Origin: a virus
Reading direction: 5' to 3' (one strand)
Length of the DNA: 64,000 nt
Virus record (IMG/VR): IMGVR_UViG_3300044641_009805
Location: 186,001-250,000 of that record
Part shown: piece after piece, positions 35,021 through 43,831 of the stretch
How the letters are laid out: each line of letters begins with the position of its first letter
Numbering within the stretch: position 1 is the first letter of the stretch
The notes under the pieces: generated by a model
Databases searched by the model: none
Told to the model about the DNA's origin: nothing
What the model saw: the letters and a program-made list of their open reading frames with translations, nothing else
Program-made: the position numbers and the translations under genes

Positions 35021-35854
35021 ATGAGATTGGCATGGGCGACTGATATACATTTAGATTGCGTTGATGATGTTGTTTCAAAGGTGCAAGATCTTGCTGTTCG
35101 AGGTGCTGAATGTGAGTCTTTCATATTGTCTGGTGATATCACCATAGCACCTCACTTGTTACAACACCTTAGAATCATAGAAAGCATCATACAAAAACCT
35201 TTTTATTTCGTACTTGGCAATCACGATTACTATTTTTCAGATATTCTTTCGGTTAGAAAGAGTGTGGCTGATGCATGTCGATCAATGTCATTCGCCAGAT
35301 ACTTGGCCATGACGCCTTACGTTAGATTGACTCCTCACGTCGCTTTAGTCGGTCATGATGGATGGTATGACGCGATGAATGGTAACTTCAGAGACAGTGA
35401 TGTTATCATGAATGATTGGATACGGATTGCAGATTTTTCTCCTGCAATCCTTCCTTCGTTGGGAGGTAAATCGATAAACAAAGATGTGATAATAAAAATT
35501 TCAAGAGCGATATGCAGCGCGTCTGTAAACCATATAGCAAATGGAATAAAGGCTGCCATTCGTGACAAAAATGAACACGTCATCGTTGTCTCGCACGTTC
35601 CTCCCTTTAAAGAATCCTACAATAGTACGAAGTACGGACCAACAAATTCTGCTTCAATTTTGCCGTGGTATACATCTAAAACCTTAGGTGATACGTTGCT
35701 ATCTGCAGCAAGAGCTTATCCACGTGTTAAGTTCACGATTTTATCGGGACACTCTCACAGTCATTATGATGAGTATTTGCTCAACAACTTGAACGTTCGC
35801 GTCGGAAATTCTCAATATGGTTCACCACAAATTGCAGGGATCATCGATATTTAA
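35021..35854 (+). CDS. Calcineurin-like metallophosphoesterase
   Basis: A 277-residue protein with the metallophosphoesterase motifs in order: TDIHLD, SGDI, GNHDYY, then VVSHVPP and SGHSHSH. These give the two-metal site (Asp/His, Asp, Asn-His, His, His). Such enzymes act on nucleic acid ends, nucleotides or phosphoproteins; the substrate is unknown. The gene precedes an HNH nuclease gene, whose coding region begins 19 bases after its stop. A second, shorter phosphoesterase of the same fold is at 41620. Confidence 0.85.
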   Translation: MRLAWATDIHLDCVDDVVSKVQDLAVRGAECESFILSGDITIAPHLLQHLRIIESIIQKPFYFVLGNHDYYFSDILSVRKSVADACRSMSFARYLAMTPYVRLTPHVALVGHDGWYDAMNGNFRDSDVIMNDWIRIADFSPAILPSLGGKSINKDVIIKISRAICSASVNHIANGIKAAIRDKNEHVIVVSHVPPFKESYNSTKYGPTNSASILPWYTSKTLGDTLLSAARAYPRVKFTILSGHSHSHYDEYLLNNLNVRVGNSQYGSPQIAGIIDI

Positions 35855-35873
35855 AGTTAAAGGAGTTTCCTCC

Positions 35874-36404
35874 ATGAAAAGAGCGCTTCTCTTAAACTTT
35901 AATGGAGAACCTTTACAATTCATCGATGGTTCTAGGGCTATTAAGTTGATGTTAAAAGGTAGAGCTGAAGTTGCTTCTGGTATGACAGGAGAGCCTTGCT
36001 TTTGGGATGAGATTGTTAACTCTCCGACTCGAGGAATTCAACTGCCTGCAGTTTTAAGATTAAAGTATTACGTGAATAAGAGGCAGTATATTAAGCCACC
36101 TAGATTTCAAAAGAAAGTTTTATTCAATCGTGATGCTTGGAAATGTCAATACTGCGGCATTGAGCTCAACTATTCTGGCATAACGGTAGATCACATCTAC
36201 CCTGCGTCTCGAGGTGGCGCTACTACGTGGAAAAATTGCGTTGCAGCATGTCGTTACTGTAACAATAATAAAGGGAATAAGACGCCTGAAGAAGCTGGCA
36301 TGAAATTATTGAAAGTTCCCGTTGAACCAAACGCGCTTCATTATTGGGATCTTTCTAAGTCTACTTCATGGCATGATGACTGGTTTTTGTTCGTTGGCGC
36401 ATAA
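35874..36404 (+). CDS. HNH endonuclease
   Basis: A 176-residue protein with a complete HNH module: RDAWKCQYCG, TVDHIYPASRGG, WKNCVAACRYCNNNKG and EEAGMKL. The four Cys make the structural zinc site; the His of VDHI and the second His-equivalent Asn complete the catalytic site. The N-terminal ~75 residues (MKRALLLNFNGEPLQFIDGS) match the common free-standing HNH family. AAGGAG precedes ATG 35874 at ~10 bases. It could be a free-standing homing enzyme or a packaging- or restriction-related nuclease. Confidence 0.85.
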   Translation: MKRALLLNFNGEPLQFIDGSRAIKLMLKGRAEVASGMTGEPCFWDEIVNSPTRGIQLPAVLRLKYYVNKRQYIKPPRFQKKVLFNRDAWKCQYCGIELNYSGITVDHIYPASRGGATTWKNCVAACRYCNNNKGNKTPEEAGMKLLKVPVEPNALHYWDLSKSTSWHDDWFLFVGA

Positions 36405-36478
36405 ATCTTTATATTCTATTTTCAACAATGATGTAATATCTTCTGTTGGATAATAGTTATGACAGGAGTTTTGCATTC

Positions 36479-37543
36479 ATGCGTTTGAAGATAACTGACT
36501 TACAACGTATCGTAGAAGAAACGGTACAAGAGAAAAAAGCAGTGGCAGAATTTTGTTCAGAGATAAAAAGAGTCTTTGGACCGACTGTGATTGTTGCAAA
36601 TGATGTGGTGGCTTTGTCTGAACAAGCCAACGATCGTTTGGATGTGCTAGAAAGAACTGGTAGAAGAAACTACATAAAGTTCTCTGCAAACGCAGCTCTC
36701 AAAGTAGCTCATCACAAGAATCCAGAAATCAGGAGATTGGCTATTAGATTGTTGCCAGAACATCTAGCATGCAAATTTATTAATGATAAGGTTCCTTTTG
36801 TTCGAGCCGCCGCCGCGCAAAACTCTCCCGTCAAGTTAATTGAAGAGACGATCAAAAAATATCCGACAGATGACACCCTACGTGATATCTTAAAACAAAA
36901 GCGTCTTACTGAGAGTAAGCCTGCTCTTAAGTCTGCTGCGTCAAGTCCTGAAGGAGAATCTTTCCTTAGCGACGCATGGTATGATTCAAAAGCCCGTAAA
37001 TTGATACAAGACTATGGTAGAACCCTGGACACAGGGTGGGTTTCTGCAGCGGTAAATCAATATTGTTCAGCCGCTAGATCCGTCAATCGCTACAACATAG
37101 ACTCTTATAAGCTCATGAAAAAAGTTGTAGAGATAATGGCTGACAACGAAGAAGAACGCAGAGACAAATTAGAGCTTAATGAATCGTTTAAACATGACGT
37201 TCAAGAATCAGATGAGCAGAATGATCAGGTAGAAAGCTTGTTAGAAACAGCTTCATTACCTAATGAATACATCACAAAAGCTCATGATGTTTTTTCTATG
37301 AAAATTACGAAGTTGGTTAAAGATGATGATCTCAATGAAGGTATAGCGGAATTTATTTCTGTTCCCTTATCAGGAATGTTACCTCATCAATCTTCTCCCA
37401 GATTTACGGATGAAATTGCTTTAGACACGTATGTGAAGCATTGGAACAATAAGCAAGCGCTTCAAGGAAGCAACTATAGACTTTCTTGGTCGCCACATCC
37501 AGAGATTCAAAATAAAGTCAAATTTTATCTGGGGTCAAAATGA
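36479..37543 (+). CDS. Tagged 354-residue protein, probable packaged/virion protein
   Basis: Begins MRLKITDLQRIVEETVQEK, a divergent form of the common tag with IVE as possible cleavage site. The N-terminal third has HEAT-like helices (NPEIRRLAIRLLPEHL and VPFVRAAAAQNSPVKLI), a pattern of paired helices with conserved Asn/Pro, and a long charged linker follows. The C-terminal domain has YRLSWSPHPEIQNKVKFYLG. ATG 36479 follows ACAGGAG and begins the tag, so it is preferred over TTG 36446. I do not recognise a family; role in the virion is inferred from the tag. Confidence 0.55.
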   Translation: MRLKITDLQRIVEETVQEKKAVAEFCSEIKRVFGPTVIVANDVVALSEQANDRLDVLERTGRRNYIKFSANAALKVAHHKNPEIRRLAIRLLPEHLACKFINDKVPFVRAAAAQNSPVKLIEETIKKYPTDDTLRDILKQKRLTESKPALKSAASSPEGESFLSDAWYDSKARKLIQDYGRTLDTGWVSAAVNQYCSAARSVNRYNIDSYKLMKKVVEIMADNEEERRDKLELNESFKHDVQESDEQNDQVESLLETASLPNEYITKAHDVFSMKITKLVKDDDLNEGIAEFISVPLSGMLPHQSSPRFTDEIALDTYVKHWNNKQALQGSNYRLSWSPHPEIQNKVKFYLGSK

Positions 37544-38100
37544 GCAAGAAAAAAATTACCGAATCTTTACACATGATGTTGACGATCGAACCAAACTTAA
37601 ACATCATTACAGAAAATATGATGGCTGAGTGGGGAAATGTTCCTTATTGCCAGCTTTCTGTTGTTTTAGTTCATCTAAAATTTTTGGCAGAACTACACCA
37701 GAATCATCACTGGACTTGCATGGGAGATCCATTCTACGGCGATCATCTTCTTTTTCAACGATTGTATGAAGGCGTTTCTGCAGAAGTAGATTCAGTTGCT
37801 GAAAAAGCTATAGGTCTTGGATCAACTTCCAACGTCAATATTCAGCTGATTCATTCTCAAATGTTAAAGCTCATTTCTAACGTTGGATCAGGTATGACGA
37901 TTCCGCAATCGACTGATTTAGCAAAACGCTCAATGATTGCAGAGTTGAACTTTTTGAAAGTAATTGATCACGCGATGTCTTCTTTGAATGAGTGTGGAAT
38001 GTTGTCAAACGGTATCGATAATTTGTTACAAGGCATTGCAGACAAACATGAAGGACATGTTTATCTCTTAAAACAACGTTGTTCCAAACAGGCCGTTTAA
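37540..38100 (+). CDS. Dps/ferritin-like protein
   Basis: A 186-residue all-helical protein. It carries the Dps-type ferroxidase signature: LAELHQNHHWTCMGDPFYGDHLLFQRLYEGVSAEV (His, His, Asp, Glu spacing), followed by DSVAEKAIGLG, the equivalent of the AER...LGG segment of Dps. Later helices match a four-helix bundle. Dps proteins bind iron and compact DNA; here it may protect phage DNA or store iron. The N terminus (MSKKKITESLHMM) is basic. It overlaps neighbours by four bases and is three bases before a tagged gene. Confidence 0.7.
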   Translation: MSKKKITESLHMMLTIEPNLNIITENMMAEWGNVPYCQLSVVLVHLKFLAELHQNHHWTCMGDPFYGDHLLFQRLYEGVSAEVDSVAEKAIGLGSTSNVNIQLIHSQMLKLISNVGSGMTIPQSTDLAKRSMIAELNFLKVIDHAMSSLNECGMLSNGIDNLLQGIADKHEGHVYLLKQRCSKQAV

Positions 38101-38102
38101 AC

Positions 38103-38663
38103 ATGAAAATTAAATTTGAACAGTTAAGAAGAATCATAAAAGAAGAAATTACTCTTGCAAAATCAGGCGAAAATCAAAGATTTTTACATGGACCTGACGA
38201 TGAAGGTGCAATGGTAAAATCTAGTTTGTCAGCCATGATGAATATGGCTTCTGATATTCAAGATGTCATGGCAGACGATGATCAACTCCCGGGTTGGGTT
38301 CAAGATCATCTTTCTGTTGCTCATGAAAATCTGCAACAGGTTCATGGTTATTTGATGGGAACATTGAAGCAAGAATCTAGATCTAGTAATCAGAAAAAAA
38401 ATATTTCAGAGTCTATTTCTAAGATTACGACAAGAGAAATTAAAGAATGGTCGAAAGGCAATTGGGGATTCATTTCTGAGACATCTCAATCTGTTGACCC
38501 CGATCGAATTAGAGAAGTTTGGGAAGACCTAGGCGGGTACAATGGCTCTAAAGTTACAGTTGAAGATATAGCTTTAGAATTGAGAGTTCTTCCAACGGAT
38601 GTTAACATGAATGGAACAGGCCTTGTGGTTCTTGATGGTGTTGTACAAAGAGAGTCATTCTAA
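38103..38663 (+). CDS. Tagged protein, probable packaged protein
   Basis: A 186-residue protein beginning MKIKFEQLRRIIKEEI, a clear copy of the tag. The segment MNMASDIQDVMADDDQLPGWVQDHLSVAHENLQQVHGYL is a compact helical module I associate with virion proteins of large marine phages. The second half has an unrelated globular domain (WGFISETSQSVDPDRIREVWEDLGGYNG). The ATG is three bases after the Dps-like gene, so the pair is cotranscribed. Function unknown. Confidence 0.6.
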   Translation: MKIKFEQLRRIIKEEITLAKSGENQRFLHGPDDEGAMVKSSLSAMMNMASDIQDVMADDDQLPGWVQDHLSVAHENLQQVHGYLMGTLKQESRSSNQKKNISESISKITTREIKEWSKGNWGFISETSQSVDPDRIREVWEDLGGYNGSKVTVEDIALELRVLPTDVNMNGTGLVVLDGVVQRESF

Positions 38664-38680
38664 CATTCTGGAATCGACGT

Positions 38681-39934
38681 ATGGGTGGTAATACTAAGGC
38701 TATAGATCGTGAGACTGGAGAAGTTGTAAACTTCTTTGGTCGTCCTGGGTATGCAGACAAAATAGATCTTAAAAAATTAGATCGCTCTTCTCTAAAAAGA
38801 TCTATCATTACTGCTTTAAAAAATTTGGATTCGTCGTATGAGAATGAATTTGGCGTTCCTATTTGGGATCGTTCGCAACGAAATTCATTACTCTCATCCG
38901 GTGAGGCGTTTAACGGATCTTCTGAACATCTATTCAACGATAAAATAACGGATAAAGAATTCACAAAATTTAAGCCTTCGGTAGGCGATATTGACTTGAC
39001 AGTTCCTGCTGAAAAAATAGAAACTATATTTGATCTACTAGCTTCTCTTGAAGGAAAAGAAGTGGTACCTGGGAAAATTTGGTATGTAGGACAAAATAGA
39101 AAAAAGTACGGAGGAGATCAAATAAATGCTTTGTTTGCGTACAGGCAAACAAAAGACGCAGACCCAGTATTCGTTCAAGTTGATTTTGAATCAGTAGACT
39201 ATGCTGGGGGGCGTCCGGATTCATTTGCGAAATTTGGACATTCTTCGGCTTGGGAAGACGTAAAAGAGGGCGTAAAAGGCGTGTTCCACAAATATTTGTT
39301 GAGATCTCTAACGACAAAATCAACTCTAAATGATGCAGTCATTCTTGCCAAGAATAGCCCAGTATACCCACCAGAAAAAATAAAGATTAAGAAGAAATCT
39401 GATCCAATTAAGCTGCTCTCGTTTTCTGTTTCGCAAGGGTTGAGAACCACTGTGGAGTTGCAGAAATACCCTGACGATCCTAATATTCCGAAAGAACTAA
39501 TCGGTCAACCTGTTAAATTAGGAGATTCTTTCGTTTATAGAGAACTATCAACAGCAGAATCAAGCTACGTAAAAAATATAGACGAAATATTTACGTTGTT
39601 GTTTGGTAAGGTTCCTTCGTCGTCAGATGACATGACAAAATTGCAATCTTTTTCTGGTATACTTTCGTTAATGAAAATGTATATGTCAGATGATGACATA
39701 GAAAATATCTACGAAGATTTTGTTAATGAAAAGCTATTTTCTCCTGAAGCTCAAGGATTAGATTTGACAAGTGCAGAAGTAGATAAATCTTCGAAGCTCG
39801 CCGCCGTAGGAAGATTTAGAAAAGAGTTTCCGTTTTTGGCAGAACCAGATGCGACCATGGTGCAATCTTATTATTCTTCGTATAAGATAAGAGAATCTAT
39901 ATCCAGGTATATACGCATCTTATTCGGTCGATAA
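38681..39934 (+). CDS. Nucleotidyltransferase-like protein with C-terminal tag-like end
   Basis: A 417-residue protein. The segment FKPSVGDIDLTVPAEK fits the Gly-Asp-x-Asp motif of the pol-beta nucleotidyltransferase fold, and FVQVDFESVDY could supply the third acidic residue. Other conserved-looking parts are FGHSSAWEDVKEGVKGVFHKYL. The chain ends KIRESISRYIRILFGR, which resembles the tag seen at N termini elsewhere. The gene is one of a trio with the ligase fusion and a phosphoesterase (39935, 41620), suggesting nucleic-acid end processing. This is inference. Confidence 0.5.
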   Translation: MGGNTKAIDRETGEVVNFFGRPGYADKIDLKKLDRSSLKRSIITALKNLDSSYENEFGVPIWDRSQRNSLLSSGEAFNGSSEHLFNDKITDKEFTKFKPSVGDIDLTVPAEKIETIFDLLASLEGKEVVPGKIWYVGQNRKKYGGDQINALFAYRQTKDADPVFVQVDFESVDYAGGRPDSFAKFGHSSAWEDVKEGVKGVFHKYLLRSLTTKSTLNDAVILAKNSPVYPPEKIKIKKKSDPIKLLSFSVSQGLRTTVELQKYPDDPNIPKELIGQPVKLGDSFVYRELSTAESSYVKNIDEIFTLLFGKVPSSSDDMTKLQSFSGILSLMKMYMSDDDIENIYEDFVNEKLFSPEAQGLDLTSAEVDKSSKLAAVGRFRKEFPFLAEPDATMVQSYYSSYKIRESISRYIRILFGR

Positions 39935-41620
39935 ATGTTAGATATTTCAATTCTAGAACTAAAAAAAGCAGTCAAGACTCCGAAGGCTGCCTCTAATTTT
40001 ATCAGAAAGCATATCAAGGTTGTCGAGAAAATCGACGGAACGAAACTTACCTTGATACGCAATGATGCGCAATTTGACCCAAATGACTATACAAAAAACT
40101 GGATTATTTCGTATAAGGGAAACATCATTTATTCTACGGAATTTTCTGGATTGGAAAAGAGAGATAAAGACATTAAAACGTCTGGGCTAGGTACGTCTCA
40201 ATATAAATTTGTGTATGATCATTTGAAAAGAGTCCATGAAGGAACTGCTTCAATTCCTCTCAATACAGAATTTTTTATAGAATTTGTTCAAAATAAACCT
40301 ACTGTAACTAGAGATTATGCGAAGAAACACGGCATGTTCTTGGTCGGATTTGGGCCGGCAGTGTATGCATCATCTAAAGGGCAAATCTATTCTTCATCCA
40401 CATTTGTTGATGATCCTGCTAAGTTAGAAGAGTACAGAGAAATATTACAGTTAAATTCTTTTCCATTACTCTACGAAGGTAATTTGTCTTCTAGGACGGA
40501 GATATTCGATAATAGCGAATATCTTGATCCAAGGCTTAGAGAATTATTCTCACAGAATCTAGAGACAGTGGATTTTTCAAATCCGCAAGAGATTCTTGAC
40601 GGAGTTGTTAGTTCTTTTCAAGCTTTGGAGTCCTCGTTAGGAGGACAATCAGAAGGAGTTGTCATCACCGTCGAAGGTGATGACATGTCTGAGAAGCAGC
40701 TATATAAAGTTTTAGCAGCCGATCAACACAACAAAGAAGTAAGAGAGAAAAAGAAATCTAGGTATAAGGGCACCCCGCAAGAAGAAGCAGCGTATTGGGA
40801 AGACATCAACGCTACTACTGATCTAATTCTGGACGAATTGCAGATTGATGCTAGGGATTCTCGACCTGAAGAAGCGTTGAAAGACTTGTCGGCAAGAGTT
40901 TATGAGATGTCTGAAGAAGACATAGGAGCATATCATCCTGTTAAAACTCTTTTAAATAAGCAAGAAGATTTAATGCTGACTGCTAAAACCAGATTGTTCG
41001 TTTTAGGTCATAGACTCAAAAAGATAGCTGTCATTCCTATGGCTGCAAAACCTTTTCACAGAGGTCATCAAGCGTTATTGGATGCAGCAGAAGCAGACGG
41101 AAATGAATTAATTCTAGTGTATGTATCTACGGGGGGAAGAGACGAAATAAGTTCTTCTGACATGGTCCCGTTGTGGAAAAACTACTACTTGCCAGCCATA
41201 CAAGAGACGTATGGAGATAAGGTCGCCATCAGGTTCACAAAAGGAATTTCTCCCATGTATGAACTGAGATCTGCAATCTCCAACCTAGTCAGACAATCAG
41301 AAGAAACAGTAGTGACTCTTTATGGAGATCCAGAAGATGCTGCCCGCCGCGTCGACGATATAATCAATAACGAAAAAAACGTGGTTGATCTAACGAGAAA
41401 AGTCGTGGCAGGATCGGTACCCAGAGAATCTTCCGGCGGAATTTCTGGCACAAAAATGAGAGAATTTTTGTCGACTGGACAAAGAGAACAGTTCATGAAG
41501 AATTTGCCTGATTTTTTGAACGAAGATTCAAAACTAGCAATTTGGAATTCTTTGTCAAAAAGTAAAGTTTCGCAAAGTGAAAATCTATTGAAATCATATG
41601 TAAGATTAATTCTTGCATAA
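39935..41620 (+). CDS. Polynucleotide ligase domain fused to a NadM-type nucleotidylyltransferase
   Basis: A 561-residue two-domain protein. The N-terminal domain has the ligase adenylation motif KIDG at residues 32-35, a later FFIEFVQ strand and SEGVVITV (motif IV) around residue 240, as in RNA ligase-like enzymes. The C-terminal domain has the HxGH motif (HRGH, residues 375-378) and the ISGTKMR motif (503-509) of the NMN/nicotinamide nucleotidylyltransferase superfamily. It might seal nucleic acids and also make NAD or a related dinucleotide. The end NLLKSYVRLILA resembles the tag found elsewhere. Fusion of these two is unusual. Confidence 0.7.
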   Translation: MLDISILELKKAVKTPKAASNFIRKHIKVVEKIDGTKLTLIRNDAQFDPNDYTKNWIISYKGNIIYSTEFSGLEKRDKDIKTSGLGTSQYKFVYDHLKRVHEGTASIPLNTEFFIEFVQNKPTVTRDYAKKHGMFLVGFGPAVYASSKGQIYSSSTFVDDPAKLEEYREILQLNSFPLLYEGNLSSRTEIFDNSEYLDPRLRELFSQNLETVDFSNPQEILDGVVSSFQALESSLGGQSEGVVITVEGDDMSEKQLYKVLAADQHNKEVREKKKSRYKGTPQEEAAYWEDINATTDLILDELQIDARDSRPEEALKDLSARVYEMSEEDIGAYHPVKTLLNKQEDLMLTAKTRLFVLGHRLKKIAVIPMAAKPFHRGHQALLDAAEADGNELILVYVSTGGRDEISSSDMVPLWKNYYLPAIQETYGDKVAIRFTKGISPMYELRSAISNLVRQSEETVVTLYGDPEDAARRVDDIINNEKNVVDLTRKVVAGSVPRESSGGISGTKMREFLSTGQREQFMKNLPDFLNEDSKLAIWNSLSKSKVSQSENLLKSYVRLILA

Positions 41621-42177
41621 TGAGAATTTTTTTTAGTTCTGACACTCACTACTTTCATGCGAACATCATAAAATATTGTGATAGACCTTTTAAAACTGTC
41701 GATGAAATGAATGAATTCATGATAGACGCGTGGAATTCATTCGTAGATGAAGATGATTTAACTTTTCATCTTGGCGATTTTTCGTTGTTGCGTCCCGTGG
41801 ACTCCGATCAACTAAGAGATGTAATAACCAGATTAAAAGGTAAGAAAATTCTCGTTAAAGGTAACCATGACAAAGATAGTGACTCGTTTTTTTTAGATGC
41901 AGGGTTTAAAAAAGTATACGATTCTATCAACGTAGCAGGCGTTTTGCTTGTCCATTATCCGTTGCACGAAGCTTTTTCTAGAAAAGTAAAAGATTCTCAT
42001 TGGGGTGAAGTGTCTCACGTAATACATGGACATTCACACGATAAAAAAAATCCTAATCTAGAAAATCATTACAATGTAGCCGTAGACAGGCATGAATTTT
42101 GTCCTGTTTCTTTGCAACAAGCAGTTCCTGAAAATTTGCAAAAGAATTTCTTTTTAGAAGCAGTTAAGCTTTTTTGA
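41620..42177 (+). CDS. Calcineurin-like phosphoesterase
   Basis: A 185-residue protein, compact for the family. Motifs in order: SDTHYFH, HLGDFS, GNHDKD, LLVHYPLHEA and IHGHSHDKK. These form the binuclear metal site. It begins with TAATG overlapping the ligase stop, so it is cotranslated with it. A role in removing phosphate from nucleic acid ends or nucleotides fits the neighbouring ligase and nucleotidyltransferase-like genes. Confidence 0.8.
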   Translation: MRIFFSSDTHYFHANIIKYCDRPFKTVDEMNEFMIDAWNSFVDEDDLTFHLGDFSLLRPVDSDQLRDVITRLKGKKILVKGNHDKDSDSFFLDAGFKKVYDSINVAGVLLVHYPLHEAFSRKVKDSHWGEVSHVIHGHSHDKKNPNLENHYNVAVDRHEFCPVSLQQAVPENLQKNFFLEAVKLF

Positions 42178-42218
42178 ACAAAGTAAAAAAGTTTTCATAA
42201 TATATCGTATGAAATAAT

Positions 42219-43286
42219 ATGCAACGTTCATTGTGCTTCGATGATGTACTGCTCGTCCCTCAACTTTCAGACATAGAGTCTAGATCGCATGTAGATCTTT
42301 CAGTGCCGGGATTTGACTCCGCTTTTGCTAGCTTAACCGACAAACACGAACAATTAAAGTGTCCCATTGTCGGTTCTCCTATGGACACAGTAATAAGTCC
42401 TCAGTCGGCGGCTGTCATTGCAAAGCTTGGAGGCTTCGGAGTTTTGCATCGATACTGTTCAATCGATGATTCTAAAAAGATGTTTCTTGAAACGGCTAAA
42501 CTATTGCTTGATGATTGTGACAATAGTTCTTCAGCTTTTATCCCGAACTTGATGGTGGCTGTTGGTGCGACGGGTGATTATCTTGAAAGAGCAGGTGAAC
42601 TATACGACGTGGGTTGTAGGGCTTTCTGCGTTGATGTTGCGCATGGTCACCACACAAATGTTAAAAATGCTCTAAATAAGCTAAGAGTAAAATTTGGTAA
42701 AAAAATTCACATAATGACTGGCAACGTTGCAACTTTGGAAGCCTTCAATGATCTTGCTGACTGGGGTGCTGATTCCATACGTACCGGTGTCGGAGGAGGA
42801 TCCATGTGTACAACGAGAATTCGCACGGGACATGGAGTTCCAACGCTGCAATCAATCATCGATTGTGCAAAATCCGACAGGGACGTTTACATTGTAGCAG
42901 ATGGTGGAATTAGGAACAGCGGCGATGCAGTGAAAGCTCTAGCTGCTGGAGCGGACATGGTGATGCTAGGATCAGTTCTTGCTGGACATGATGAATCCCC
43001 AGGAGCAATCATTACAAAAGACAACCAACGTTACAAGAAGTTTCGCGGAATGGCTTCAAGAGAAGCGCAATTGGAATGGAGAGGTAAGGTGTCCGTTGCT
43101 GAAGGAGAGTCAACGTTGATCCCTTACAGAGGTTCTCTTCAAGATACTTTGACAGACCTGCTTGAAGGCATTAAATCAGGTCTGTCATATTCAGGCGCTA
43201 AAAGTATTAGAGAGTTTAGAAGCAAAGCTAAATTTTTAGGTATCACTTCAAATGCTGTCAAAGAAAATGGTCCTCACGGAAAGTGA
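42219..43286 (+). CDS. IMP dehydrogenase/GMP reductase-family enzyme
   Basis: A 355-residue TIM-barrel enzyme with no CBS domain insert. It has [11 protein letters not shown] and SPMDTVIS at the N terminus, the catalytic loop GGGSMCTTR with its Cys, and [17 protein letters not shown] for the phosphate site. The length resembles GMP reductase, but the loop after it (LAGHDESPG) and the C-terminal end (KENGPHGK) mix features of both enzymes, so I cannot choose between IMPDH and GMPR. It would affect guanine nucleotide supply. IMPDH is a known host of environmental split inteins; this copy is intact. Confidence 0.82.
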   Translation: MQRSLCFDDVLLVPQLSDIESRSHVDLSVPGFDSAFASLTDKHEQLKCPIVGSPMDTVISPQSAAVIAKLGGFGVLHRYCSIDDSKKMFLETAKLLLDDCDNSSSAFIPNLMVAVGATGDYLERAGELYDVGCRAFCVDVAHGHHTNVKNALNKLRVKFGKKIHIMTGNVATLEAFNDLADWGADSIRTGVGGGSMCTTRIRTGHGVPTLQSIIDCAKSDRDVYIVADGGIRNSGDAVKALAAGADMVMLGSVLAGHDESPGAIITKDNQRYKKFRGMASREAQLEWRGKVSVAEGESTLIPYRGSLQDTLTDLLEGIKSGLSYSGAKSIREFRSKAKFLGITSNAVKENGPHGK

Positions 43287-43318
43287 TTTCACTTTTTCTT
43301 TTTCTTCTTTTTTCCGTG
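43275..43318. terminator. Nested hairpin terminator shared by two convergent genes
   Basis: An inner stem AAAGTG/CACTTT (43280-43285 with 43290-43295, loop ATTT) is followed on the + strand by a T/C-rich tract. An outer pair CACGGAAA (43275-43282) and TTTCCGTG (43311-43318) brackets the T-tract. The outer arms encode the HGK ends of both convergent genes. It likely ends the IMPDH-family transcript. Confidence 0.5.
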
Positions 43319-43819
43319 AAATGGAACGCCTGCTTGCTTTGACATCCAATTTGCTGCGGCCCAAGGATTCGTAGCCCAACTATCAACTTTTTTTGCTTTT
43401 TCTGTTGCGGTTACTGCGCCTTTCAATATTTTTTTTGCTGTTGATTTAGAAGGTCCTTTTTTTGCTTCTGTCATTGCACATGTGCATGGCCCTTCTAACT
43501 CTAAAGGCATCATACCGCACATAGGGCAAACTGAAGCTTGTTCGCATGAACATTGATCGGCAGGCATTCCACACATTCCACACATTTCAGATTCCATTCC
43601 ACCGCAACCACAATCTGACTCGACTGATTGCGACATCATGCCACACTCTTCGCATGGCATTCCTGCTTCTCTTGTGTCCATCACACCCGTTGGTGCGTTA
43701 CCTGCGTAACTTCCTATGGGTTCTCCAAATGTTTCTGCTAGATAGTCTTTTGCTCTCATGTCGATAAATATACCTTCTTCCAAGAAATATTGAAGTGCAA
43801 ATTTAAACTTCTTTAACAT
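43289..43819 (-). CDS. Cys-rich zinc-ribbon protein with poly-Lys tail
   Basis: A 176-residue protein on the opposite strand. Multiple CxxC pairs (CEECGMM, CGCGG, CGMCGMP, CSC, CPMCGMM, CTC) make several zinc ribbons or metal clusters between residues ~55 and 115. The N-terminal part has FLEEG and YLAETFG, matching prohead protease sites. The C-terminal part is basic, with WATNPWAAANWMSKQAGVPFHG followed by seven Lys. Start could be 43819 or the internal ATG at 43759. Function unknown; DNA binding in the virion is plausible. Confidence 0.6.
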   Translation of the reverse strand: MLKKFKFALQYFLEEGIFIDMRAKDYLAETFGEPIGSYAGNAPTGVMDTREAGMPCEECGMMSQSVESDCGCGGMESEMCGMCGMPADQCSCEQASVCPMCGMMPLELEGPCTCAMTEAKKGPSKSTAKKILKGAVTATEKAKKVDSWATNPWAAANWMSKQAGVPFHGKKKKKKK

Positions 43820-43824
43820 ACAAT
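43819..43824 (+). promoter_or_regulatory. TACAAT box 7 nt before the DNA polymerase III start
   Basis: TACAAT is followed by AGTTCTG and then ATG 43832. No ribosome site is visible between them. It lies in the divergent space between the minus-strand zinc-ribbon gene and dnaE, so the same region may drive both. Confidence 0.45.
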
Positions 43825-43831
43825 AGTTCTG

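Noticed and set aside
33982-36404. Restriction-modification system formed by the methyltransferase and the HNH nuclease
   Set aside because: They are separated by two unrelated genes, and the HNH protein belongs to a common free-standing type; no specificity link is visible.
43546-43767. Plus-strand frame opposite the zinc-ribbon gene
   Set aside because: The minus-strand frame has dense CxxC pairs and tag-like sites; the plus-strand one is His/Leu/Ser-rich without features.
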